From NCBI GenBank assembly GCA_964396245.1, contig CAYNEO010000013.1, forward strand, positions 1 to 64,000: 64,000 bases of DNA, in the 5' to 3' direction. The notes below the pieces were generated by a model. The model worked only from the letters and a program-made list of their open reading frames with translations, had not been told where the DNA came from and did no database searches. A program made the position numbers and the translations under genes. The stretch comes from CAYNEO01 sp964396245 (GTDB lineage: Bacteria > Zixibacteria > MSB-5A5 > GN15 > FEB-12). This document shows positions 32,623 to 40,405 of the stretch, one piece after another (within the stretch, counting starts at the first letter, position 1; the number at the start of each line of letters is the position of its first letter).

Positions 32623-33576
32623 GTGACAGATAGAATCAACATTATTGCCGGCTTCATACTTCTCGTTGTGCTGGCTACCGGGTCGTTAACCGCTGAAACT
32701 ATCGTGGAGGAAGCGGATCTTCTGACAATCCGCATAGATGATCAGGGCCACTTCTGGTGGCAGCGCCGGCTTGCGGCTCCCGACAACATGCCGCGAGTGT
32801 TACCGGAAAGTACAGAAGGCTCCGACACCGGCTCATTTCGCCCCAACACAACATATCTCTATGACTTTCTTCTGGCCGAGAATATGCGTAATCCGGACCT
32901 AATGACGCGGGTATTGGTTCACCCCGGGGCCAGTTATGTTTGGCTGGATACGCTGTTCGGGATATTTGATCGCCTCGAGGCAGTAATCTCCGGACCGCGG
33001 GCTCATGAGGCATCGGCGACTCCCGAAGATCTCGCCAACGCAACCATGTATCCGTACCGATGCTCGGTGCGTGAATGGAACGAGAGGGACTATAAGGTTG
33101 CGGCCTGCTTGACGAAGGCGTCAAGTGCGTCAGACTCGCATTCCGAGGCAATCAGCAGCAGCGATAAGTTTGCGGAGCGGGTTCGTCGCCGGTACTGGAA
33201 AGACCGTGAGGACTGGTTTGAGCCGCTTACAATTGAGCCCTCGATTCTGGTTCTCCTCCGTCCGGCCGTCCCGCCCGGGACCAATTCCAGCAACGCCCGG
33301 GCAATTTATCCCGACGTCCTACCGTCCTTCGTTCATATAGAGGAACCGACAGCCGGTGCGGCTGACAGTAGCGAAAGTCTGCCGGAGCCGGTGGCGGTCC
33401 GGGCGCTCATTTCAGCAGACGGCGAGCCGCTTCATGTCATTCTGTCTCGACCTTCAGGCGACGTGCAATACGACAGCCTGGCAGTGGAAGCAGCCCGGCG
33501 GTGCCGGTTTTCGCCGGCGATGCGCGACGGTCGACCCGTGTCCGCGTGGATATCTTTCAAATACAACCGCCGTTGA
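32623..33576 (+). CDS. Exported protein with TonB C-terminal-like domain
   Basis: 317 residues from a GTG at 32623, preceded by AGGG at 8 bases and giving a clean signal peptide (IIAGFILLVVLATGSLTAE). The middle is not recognised. The last roughly 65 residues (VAVRALISADGEPLHVILSR, then SGDVQYDSLAVEAARRCRFS and PVSAWISFKYNRR) fit the TonB C-terminal fold. There is no proline-rich spacer, and no ExbB/ExbD is nearby. So it is not an ordinary energy transducer; a periplasmic protein is more likely. Confidence 0.72.
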   Translation: MTDRINIIAGFILLVVLATGSLTAETIVEEADLLTIRIDDQGHFWWQRRLAAPDNMPRVLPESTEGSDTGSFRPNTTYLYDFLLAENMRNPDLMTRVLVHPGASYVWLDTLFGIFDRLEAVISGPRAHEASATPEDLANATMYPYRCSVREWNERDYKVAACLTKASSASDSHSEAISSSDKFAERVRRRYWKDREDWFEPLTIEPSILVLLRPAVPPGTNSSNARAIYPDVLPSFVHIEEPTAGAADSSESLPEPVAVRALISADGEPLHVILSRPSGDVQYDSLAVEAARRCRFSPAMRDGRPVSAWISFKYNRR

Positions 33577-33625
33577 CGGTTGTCGACTCCCGACCCGAAT
33601 ATACATCCCTCCATCACACAAGTCA

Positions 33626-33653
33626 TTGATTGTCGCCTGATTCCGCCTATATT
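33626..33653 (+). promoter_or_regulatory. Promoter of the pdxT-lipA-ispH group
   Basis: TTGATT at 33626-33631, a 16-base spacer and TATATT at 33648-33653; the start would be about 30 bases before the pdxT ATG. It shows that pdxT can be transcribed apart from pdxS. Confidence 0.65.
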
Positions 33654-33691
33654 AGGGCACCCGGGAGTGATAACTGCGTTTAAGAGTCGGA

Positions 33692-34291
33692 ATGAATTAC
33701 AAAGATTACCACATTGGTGTGCTGGCGCTTCAGGGTGATTTCGAGCGCCACCAGTATCAACTCAATCTGCTCGGCGCGCGAAACCGCCTGGTGAAACTGC
33801 CGCGCGATCTCGAGGGGCTTGACGGGCTGATCATGCCGGGCGGCGAGTCGACCACGATGAACATCCTGTTCGACCGGTTCACTCTGCGGGAACCGCTGAC
33901 GGAGTTCGGTCGTTCGAAACCGATATACGGCACCTGCGCGGGGATGATCATGCTGGCCAGGCATATCGATGACAATCTGTCCAGGGTTGAGACGCTGGGG
34001 CTGATTGATATCGACGTCGAGCGTAACGCCTACGGCCGTCAGGTGTTTTCATTCGAGGACGAGGTGCCGGTATCGCTGGATAACGGCACGCATACGGTGC
34101 GGGCTACATTTATTCGGGCGCCGAAAGTCGTTCGGACAGGGCCGGGGGTGGAAATTCTGGCTACCTACCGGGATTCGCCGGTACTGGTCTGCGAGAAGCA
34201 CATACTGGCCGGTTCGTTTCATACGGAGCTCGAGGATGACACGACGATACTGCGATACTTTTTTTCGCATTTTTTAGCTGACAAACGATGA
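33692..34291 (+). CDS. pdxT: Pyridoxal 5'-phosphate synthase glutaminase subunit PdxT
   Basis: 199 residues. A class I glutaminase feeding ammonia to PdxS. GVLALQGDFERH at the N-terminus, MPGGESTTM, nucleophile Cys in GTCAGMIML and the His/Glu pair in GSFHTELEDD are all present. It heads a group with lipA and ispH. Separation from pdxS by a terminator, two genes and a promoter is unusual, though the protein is intact. Confidence 0.97.
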   Translation: MNYKDYHIGVLALQGDFERHQYQLNLLGARNRLVKLPRDLEGLDGLIMPGGESTTMNILFDRFTLREPLTEFGRSKPIYGTCAGMIMLARHIDDNLSRVETLGLIDIDVERNAYGRQVFSFEDEVPVSLDNGTHTVRATFIRAPKVVRTGPGVEILATYRDSPVLVCEKHILAGSFHTELEDDTTILRYFFSHFLADKR

Positions 34292-34311
34292 TTGCAACGT
34301 ATATTACATAG

Positions 34312-35274
34312 ATGCAAAAAGTCCAGTTTCAAAATCGCCCCGAAAAGAGCACATCGGCCGACGCGCCGTTCCCGATCGCACCGCCGGTAAAGGAGCGGTT
34401 GAAAGTCCCGCACGAGCGGCTGCCGAAATGGATCCGGATACGGCCGAGTTCGAGCCCGAATTACGAGCGGGTGAAACACCTGATCAAGTCGGGCAAGCTG
34501 CATACGGTTTGCGAGGAGGCATCGTGTCCGAATATTCGCGACTGCTGGGACGAAGGCACGGCGACATTCATGATTCTCGGCAAGCACTGCACCAGAAGCT
34601 GCAATTTCTGTGATGTGCTCAAGCTGCCGCCGAAGCCGGTGGATCCGGAAGAACCGCGGCGGTTGGCCGAGGCGGTTGCCGGACTGGGACTCAAGCAAGT
34701 AGTCATAACGACAGTAACACGAGATGACCTGCCCGATGGGGGAGCCTCTATTTTCGCCCGGACTGTAGAGCTCCTCCGAAGGCAGGATAAAGATGTCAAG
34801 ATAGAGCTTCTCGTTTCGGATTTTGGCGGGAACAAGGAGAACCTGGAGGTCGTACTCGACTCGCACGTGGATGTCCTGGCGCACAATGTCGAGACGGTGG
34901 GACGGCTGCACAAGCGCGTGCGCGGTGCGGCCAGGCTTGACCGGTCGCTGGAAATGCTTCACCACATGTCGGAATACCGGCCGCGTCCCGTGGTCAAGAC
35001 CGGATTCATGGTCGGCCTGGGAGAGACGTTTGACGAGCTGGTCGAATTGATGTGGCAGATCTATGCCGCGGGGGTGGATATCGTCACGATAGGTCAATAC
35101 CTGAGGCCATCGCTGGCACATCTCCCGGTGGAGAGGTTCTATCACCCGGATGAATTTGCGGAACTGGCCGGGATAGGCCGTGAAATCGGGCTGGCTCACG
35201 TGGAAGCGGGGCCGCTGGTTCGCAGTTCCTACAAGGCATTCAATCAATCGCGGAAATTACTGGAGCACGGATGA
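34312..35274 (+). CDS. lipA: Lipoyl synthase LipA
   Basis: 320 residues. Radical-SAM enzyme that inserts two sulfurs into octanoyl groups on lipoyl domains. The auxiliary cluster motif CEEASCPNIRDC, the radical-SAM motif CTRSCNFCDV and the C-terminal RSSY (Ser ligand of the auxiliary cluster) are intact. Follows pdxT by 20 bases and overlaps ispH by 4. LipB is not in the window. Confidence 0.97.
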   Translation: MQKVQFQNRPEKSTSADAPFPIAPPVKERLKVPHERLPKWIRIRPSSSPNYERVKHLIKSGKLHTVCEEASCPNIRDCWDEGTATFMILGKHCTRSCNFCDVLKLPPKPVDPEEPRRLAEAVAGLGLKQVVITTVTRDDLPDGGASIFARTVELLRRQDKDVKIELLVSDFGGNKENLEVVLDSHVDVLAHNVETVGRLHKRVRGAARLDRSLEMLHHMSEYRPRPVVKTGFMVGLGETFDELVELMWQIYAAGVDIVTIGQYLRPSLAHLPVERFYHPDEFAELAGIGREIGLAHVEAGPLVRSSYKAFNQSRKLLEHG

Positions 35275-36197
35275 TAAAGAAGATAATCGTGGCCCGCCAT
35301 CACGGCTTCTGCATGGGCGTGAAGCGGGCCATAAACATCGCCGAGGAAACGGCGAAGGTGCACACCGACCGGGTGACCATCCTCAAGGAGATTGTGCACA
35401 ACGAGGCCGTTGTGGAGCAGTTTCGCAAGGAGGGCGTGGGGCAGGCGTTTTCGGTGGACGATGTCAACGAGGGAACGCTGATCATCTCGGCTCACGGGAT
35501 TGCCCCGGCGGTCATCCGCCAGGCGGAGAGCCGGGGCTTGCACGTGGTCGATGCCACCTGTCCGCTTGTCGAACGGATCTACGATATTATCGAGAAGGTG
35601 GTCGCCAACGGTTATTACGTGATTCATTACGGCGATCCGCATCACGATGAGACCGACGGGGTGCTGGGGCATGCACCCGACAGAATCACGGTCGTTCCCG
35701 ACAAGGAGACACTGGATTCATTGCCGGAGTGGGAAGATCGCAAGCTGGGCTTTACCATCCAGACGACGGCCGACATGGAGCAGGCGAACGAAATGAAGCG
35801 GCTGGTGAAACAGAAATGGCCGCATATCGAAATTTTCGACACGATCTGCAATGCCACCAATCAACGCCAGTCGGCCATCATGGAGCTGGCGCCGCATGTC
35901 GATTTGATTCTTGTCGTCGGTTCGCAAACATCGGCAAACTCCAAGCGTCTCCAGAAGATTTCCGAAGCGATTACCGGCCGGGCATACCTTATCAATTCCG
36001 AGCAGGACATCGAGAAGGAGTGGTTCACCGGTGAGAAGCCGGTTGAGAAAGTCGGGCTGACCGCGGGTGCTTCGACTCCGCAATTTCTGGTGGAAGCCGT
36101 GATAGACCGCCTCGTAGAAATGTCAGGCGGTACGGCTGAAGTCGAGCACCAGGAGCGGCGGAAACGTCGGCGGGAAAAACCGCAGGACGTGGCCTGA
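35271..36197 (+). CDS. ispH: 4-hydroxy-3-methylbut-2-enyl diphosphate reductase IspH
   Basis: 308 residues. The last step of the MEP isoprenoid pathway, giving IPP and DMAPP. The three Cys ligands of the catalytic cluster lie in HGFCMGV, DATCPLV and DTICNATNQRQ. SAHGIAP and VGSQTSANSKRL are family motifs. The start overlaps lipA by 4 bases. Grouping with lipA pairs two Fe-S enzymes. A basic tail (RRKRRREKPQ) extends the C-terminus. Confidence 0.97.
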   Translation: MIKKIIVARHHGFCMGVKRAINIAEETAKVHTDRVTILKEIVHNEAVVEQFRKEGVGQAFSVDDVNEGTLIISAHGIAPAVIRQAESRGLHVVDATCPLVERIYDIIEKVVANGYYVIHYGDPHHDETDGVLGHAPDRITVVPDKETLDSLPEWEDRKLGFTIQTTADMEQANEMKRLVKQKWPHIEIFDTICNATNQRQSAIMELAPHVDLILVVGSQTSANSKRLQKISEAITGRAYLINSEQDIEKEWFTGEKPVEKVGLTAGASTPQFLVEAVIDRLVEMSGGTAEVEHQERRKRRREKPQDVA

Positions 36198-36238
36198 CGA
36201 GGATACTTCCCCTGCAGAATTAACGCCTTGAGGACAAT

Positions 36239-38470
36239 ATGACTTATCTGGGTAACTACTTTATCTATACTGCAGCGCTGTGTTCGCTGGCATCATTGAT
36301 CCTCTACTTCTTGGCCTGGCGCGGCCGGGACGGGCTTGTCCATCTGGCCAGGAATTTCTTCCGGCTCACGGCTGTTTTTGCCTTTCTGGCGATGGGGACG
36401 CTTCTTTACCTGATTTTGACACACGATTTTCGGGTGGCATATGTCTTCTCGTATTCCTCGACCGATCTGCCGTTGTACTATTTGATCGCCAGTCTCTGGG
36501 GCGGACAGGAAGGGACATTTCTGCTCTGGCTCGTGTATATCGGAGTCATGGGGACGGTGATGATCGCCACGGCGCGACAGTTCGAACGCGGCAACATGTT
36601 CTTCATTAACCTGTTTGCGCTTTCGCTGCTGTTTATCCTTATCAAGAAGTCGCCCTTCGAGGTGTTGCCGGTATTCCGCGCCGAGGGAAACGGACTGAAC
36701 CCGCTCCTGCAAAACTACTGGATGACAATACATCCGCCGATCATGTTCATTGGTTTCGCCGCCGCGGCGTTCCCGTTCAGTTTTGCGCTGACGGCGCTGG
36801 TGGAGCGGAAATATCAGACGTGGTCGGAAGCCGCGCGAAAATGGACGCTTTTTGCCTGGACAGCCCTCGGGGTGTCGCTGGTCATGGGCGGCTACTGGGC
36901 TTACGAGACGCTTGGATGGGGCGGATTCTGGGCCTGGGACCCGGTCGAAAATTCGTCGCTGATTCCCTGGCTGTTCTTGACGGCGCAGGTACATGCGCTG
37001 TTTATCAAAAGACAGCGACGCGGGCTGCTCAGATTTTCGCTGTTCGTCGTACTGCTGTCGTTCTGGGCAGTATTGTACGGCACGTTTTTGACTCGTTCAG
37101 GGGTGCTGGCCGATTTTTCCGTGCACTCGTTTGTCGACCTGGGAATCAATCAGTTTCTTGTCGGCGGGTTGATGCTATTCGTGGTGATCGGCGTTTTTCT
37201 GCTGGCGTTCCGATGGCGGGATATCTCACCGGAACCGTCGTTTTCGAAAATCAACTCACGTTCTTATCTCGTGGCACTGGGGATCGTAATCATTACACTT
37301 GGCGGCGTACTGGTGCTGCTGGGGACATCCTCGCCGCTTCTGACCCGTTTTACCGAGAATCCTTCCAATGTCGGCAAGCCGTATTATTTCACGACCATGA
37401 CACCGATCGGTGTCGCCCTGCTGCTGTTGATTGCGCTGTTTCCGAGTTTTCGCTGGAACCAGGGGATTTCGCGGCCGAGATTGATGGTCATCGGCGGAGG
37501 TGCGGCCATTATCACGGTGGGAGTGCTGTTGCTGCTCGGGGTGACGTCTCAAGTACTCTACCTGTTGCTGTTCGGTTTTGGGGTGTGGGCAGTGGTTGCC
37601 AACGGTGCGGCCCTGGTCGATTCCTGGCGGCGGGGCAAGTTGACAGCCGGTTATCTGTCCCATGTCGGTCTGGCGCTGGCGCTGACAGGCGCGGCCGCAT
37701 CGGCAGGATTCACGAAGAGCGAGGTTATCAATTTGCCTCAGGGACAGGCGGTCACGGCGATGGGGTATAATTTCAAGTTCGTGAACATGACGGATACCCC
37801 GAAGGGGTTTGATTGCCATGTCGATGTGACGAGGGGCGATGAGCATTTCCGGGCCGTTCTTCCGCACGAATTCCCTCGCAATATGGAAGGCGTGATGAAA
37901 AAGCCGTTCATCGCGAACTACCTGACATACGATCTGTATCTCTCACCGCTCTCGGTGGACCGTCCGCAGGGCGCGCAGCCGGGAGAACTGATCCTGACCA
38001 AGGGAGAGTCGGTAACGCTCGACAAGTATACGATCACCTTTCATGATTTTGAGATGAGCGGACACGGCAGCGGTGATTCCGAGATGAGCGCCGCGGCGAA
38101 ACTTACGGTCGAGCACGACGGGCTCAGTGAGGATGTGGCGCCGATGCTCAAGGTGGTTTCGCGAGAGGTGACCCCGGTGACGGCATCGTTCGATAACGGA
38201 CACGCCGAGGTTTCTATCAGCGGGGTGAGGCCGGAGGACGGCGGCGTGGTGCTCCAGGTGGCCGGTGATTTTCTCGATGCCGGCGGGCAGATGGCCACGC
38301 TGGCGGTCGATGTTTCCCGCAAGCCGCTGATCAACCTGTTCTGGCTGGGTACCATGATTACATTCGCCGGTGGCATCGTGAGTCTGGCCAAGCGCCGTCG
38401 CCGCAGACAAGCCGAGAGCACAGAGACGGCCGTCGATGAGCCGCAGATGTTGTCCCGACGTTCGGCCTGA
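36239..38470 (+). CDS. ccmF: CcmF/CcsA-type heme lyase subunit
   Basis: 743 residues, about 15 membrane helices. SLWGGQEGTFLLW and GWGGFWAWDPVENSSLIPWL (the WWD heme-handling motif) identify the heme-attachment component of system I cytochrome c maturation. SVHSFVDLGINQF, normally a His-bearing region, is also seen. A large soluble domain precedes the last helix (LFWLGTMITFAGGIVSLA) and a basic tail. It follows ispH closely. CcmE, CcmH and CcmI are absent from the window, so the rest of the system lies elsewhere. Confidence 0.93.
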   Translation: MTYLGNYFIYTAALCSLASLILYFLAWRGRDGLVHLARNFFRLTAVFAFLAMGTLLYLILTHDFRVAYVFSYSSTDLPLYYLIASLWGGQEGTFLLWLVYIGVMGTVMIATARQFERGNMFFINLFALSLLFILIKKSPFEVLPVFRAEGNGLNPLLQNYWMTIHPPIMFIGFAAAAFPFSFALTALVERKYQTWSEAARKWTLFAWTALGVSLVMGGYWAYETLGWGGFWAWDPVENSSLIPWLFLTAQVHALFIKRQRRGLLRFSLFVVLLSFWAVLYGTFLTRSGVLADFSVHSFVDLGINQFLVGGLMLFVVIGVFLLAFRWRDISPEPSFSKINSRSYLVALGIVIITLGGVLVLLGTSSPLLTRFTENPSNVGKPYYFTTMTPIGVALLLLIALFPSFRWNQGISRPRLMVIGGGAAIITVGVLLLLGVTSQVLYLLLFGFGVWAVVANGAALVDSWRRGKLTAGYLSHVGLALALTGAAASAGFTKSEVINLPQGQAVTAMGYNFKFVNMTDTPKGFDCHVDVTRGDEHFRAVLPHEFPRNMEGVMKKPFIANYLTYDLYLSPLSVDRPQGAQPGELILTKGESVTLDKYTITFHDFEMSGHGSGDSEMSAAAKLTVEHDGLSEDVAPMLKVVSREVTPVTASFDNGHAEVSISGVRPEDGGVVLQVAGDFLDAGGQMATLAVDVSRKPLINLFWLGTMITFAGGIVSLAKRRRRRQAESTETAVDEPQMLSRRSA

Positions 38471-38676
38471 GGGGCTTCGCGGCAGCGGCAATTGTCTTAT
38501 CGATTCATTCTGATGCGGCGACTTCCGGTAAAAACCATTTGAGATTCGGCCGCGATGTATTATCTTAGGGTCTCGATAAGCTGCCCTCACCGGCCTGCAT
38601 TCAGCAGATCCTGCCATTCAGACAAGTCGGCACAGGTCGCCTCGAAGGCTAATTCTGGAGTTAAAAAGGCAACGCG

Positions 38677-39294
38677 ATGGTTGATAAAATTGATAAGTAT
38701 TTGAAAGATATCACGCCTGACCGCCATCCGGTCCTGATCGATATGGAGGACTACGCCCGGGAAACCGGGTTTCCTATCATCGGTCCGCTGGTCGGACGAT
38801 TTTTGTACCAGATGGCCCTGGCTACGAAGGCCAAGAACATTCTTGAACTCGGGTCGGGTTTCGGCTATTCGGCGTTCTGGTTTTCCCTGGCGACCAAGAG
38901 CAAGGGACATATCATCATGACCGATCTGGATCGCACGAACAAGCGGCGCTCGTTCGAGTATTTCAAGGAAGCGGGGTTGCAGAGCCAGTTTGATTTTCGG
39001 GTCGGAAATGCTTTGAATACCATCAAGAAGGTGGACGGCCCGTTTGACATCGTTTTAAATGACATCGACAAGCAGGATTATCCGCTCACGATTGACCTCG
39101 TGGCGACGCGGTTGCGCAAGGGCGGGTTGTTCATAACGGATAATGTTATCTGGGACGGGAAGGTCACCGAGAGGAAACAGGATAGGACCACGAAGGCCAT
39201 TGTCGAGTTCACACGACTGCTGTATCAAGACAGCCGGTTTTTCACGACGGTGATGCCGGTGCGCGACGGAATTGCGATCGCGATTCGACTGTAA
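38677..39294 (+). CDS. SAM-dependent O-methyltransferase (COMT-like)
   Basis: 205 residues. SAM-binding motif I is ILELGSGFGYSAFWFS; DIVLNDIDKQDYPL and TDNVIWDGKV carry acidic residues that bind metal in cation-dependent O-methyltransferases such as caffeoyl-CoA O-methyltransferase. The length and fold order fit that family. Substrate unknown. About 200 bases without a clear promoter separate it from ccmF. Confidence 0.87.
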   Translation: MVDKIDKYLKDITPDRHPVLIDMEDYARETGFPIIGPLVGRFLYQMALATKAKNILELGSGFGYSAFWFSLATKSKGHIIMTDLDRTNKRRSFEYFKEAGLQSQFDFRVGNALNTIKKVDGPFDIVLNDIDKQDYPLTIDLVATRLRKGGLFITDNVIWDGKVTERKQDRTTKAIVEFTRLLYQDSRFFTTVMPVRDGIAIAIRL

Positions 39295-39678
39295 CTTTCG
39301 CGTGGACAGATATATCCCTGTTCCGTGAGGATCGGGGGTGGTCGTGCGACGGTGAATTTTGTGATGTGGCGCGGTCATAATATTGCGGACGCCGCCCGAA
39401 TTGTGGAACTAAAATTTCCGGTCAAACGTTACAACCTTAGAGAGAGCCGTTAAGAGTATTCAGTGCTTTTCCGATACTTTTATCAAGGCTTTATCCGACC
39501 GTGAATCTCGGAACTAAGCAATCGGTTTTCCCGTTACCAACTTTCAGTCATTCTCCGTGCGACAGCAGTTTCGCGGAGCGATGTCGCAGGGGTCAGGATT
39601 AGAGACTATTGGTCCATGAGCTGAGGTTTTGCACCGCTGAAAGGGTGAGACCGCGAGGATTGTGGCAGTAATTATTAG

Positions 39679-39708
39679 TTGACAAAAGCGCGTTAAAAAC
39701 GTTTTTAT
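39679..39708 (+). promoter_or_regulatory. Candidate promoter of the ArsC-like gene
   Basis: A perfect TTGACA at 39679-39684, an 18-base spacer and TTTTAT at 39703-39708. The leader would be about 155 bases and would contain the hairpin listed at 39731. Confidence 0.5.
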
Positions 39709-39730
39709 AGTGTCCCAAGACGCTTTTAGA

Positions 39731-39759
39731 CCTGGAATTCACTTCAAGAACATTCCAGG
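39731..39759 (+). promoter_or_regulatory. Leader hairpin before the ArsC-like gene
   Basis: cctggaa (39731-39737) pairs perfectly with ttccagg (39753-39759) around a 15-nt loop that can pair further (ttc/gaa). No T-run, so not a terminator. The ribosome site downstream is a full AAGGAGGT (39857-39864). Confidence 0.35.
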
Positions 39760-39867
39760 GGGTTCAGGTCAGGTTAGAGACTGGCCTCAAGTTCTCGCAG
39801 AAAATCAGTAATCTGTAGGCCTCGACTTGCTGGACAGGGTTACGCATCTGGAAATGAAGGAGGTCAC

Positions 39868-40311
39868 ATGCCTCTAAAGAGAGTAGAATTTATATCGTAC
39901 GGCAACGACACGCAGTGTGAGCAGACGCAGAAGTTCATTGTGGAAGCGGGCATCATTCTCGATATCCGCGACATCGGCAAAACGCCTTTGTCGGAACGTG
40001 AGATCGATCGCCTGATCGGCCACTTTAATCTTCAGCACTTTCTCAACCCGCTGTCTGAGGCGTACAAAAAACACGGTCTCGATAAGCAATTACCGGAACG
40101 GGAAGAAATCATCAAGCTTATCGCTGAGGACCACACCTTGTTGCGTCGACCGATCATCCGAACGGGTCGACTGGTCACTGTCGGGTGCGACAAAAAGAGC
40201 ATTTCCGACATGTTACAGCTTAACGCCAACGGAAACGGAAACAAGCCGAGCGGCCACGAGAGAAAATCTCAGAAGGGTCACTCGCGCGTATCCGCTTCCG
40301 CGGCCAAGTAA
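39868..40311 (+). CDS. ArsC/Spx-family thioredoxin-fold protein
   Basis: 147 residues. YGNDTQCEQTQKFIVEAGI matches the N-terminal strand-loop-helix of the ArsC/Spx family (one Cys, no CxxC); RDIGKTPLSEREIDRLI and LLRRPIIRTG (with the RPI/R motif) complete the fold. Members reduce arsenate via glutathione or bind RNA polymerase (Spx). The residues here do not decide which. A Lys/Ser/Gly-rich tail of about 30 residues (NGNGNKPSGHERKSQKGHSR) is unusual for the family. The very strong ribosome site suggests high expression. Confidence 0.8.
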   Translation: MPLKRVEFISYGNDTQCEQTQKFIVEAGIILDIRDIGKTPLSEREIDRLIGHFNLQHFLNPLSEAYKKHGLDKQLPEREEIIKLIAEDHTLLRRPIIRTGRLVTVGCDKKSISDMLQLNANGNGNKPSGHERKSQKGHSRVSASAAK

Positions 40312-40405
40312 ACGGTCCCCGATGGCTTTGGTCTTTCCTTTTCAGTGATGTCTTCGTATATTCCGTGGACTCGGCGTCATTAGCAGTCTAATGGAAGGTG
40401 GGTCT

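Larger units (their letters stand above)
39295..39867. other. 573-base intergenic region with hairpins and a short direct repeat
   Basis: No gene of convincing composition. Seen: a hairpin at 39553-39578 (CTCC+GCGA with TCGC+GGAG, 2-nt bulge), with an alternative pairing gcgac (39559-39563)/gtcgc (39583-39587) that excludes it; the repeat ggtcagg(a)ttagagact at 39591-39607 and 39767-39782; and a promoter-like pair near 39679. It may encode a structured RNA; I can name no family. Confidence 0.4.
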
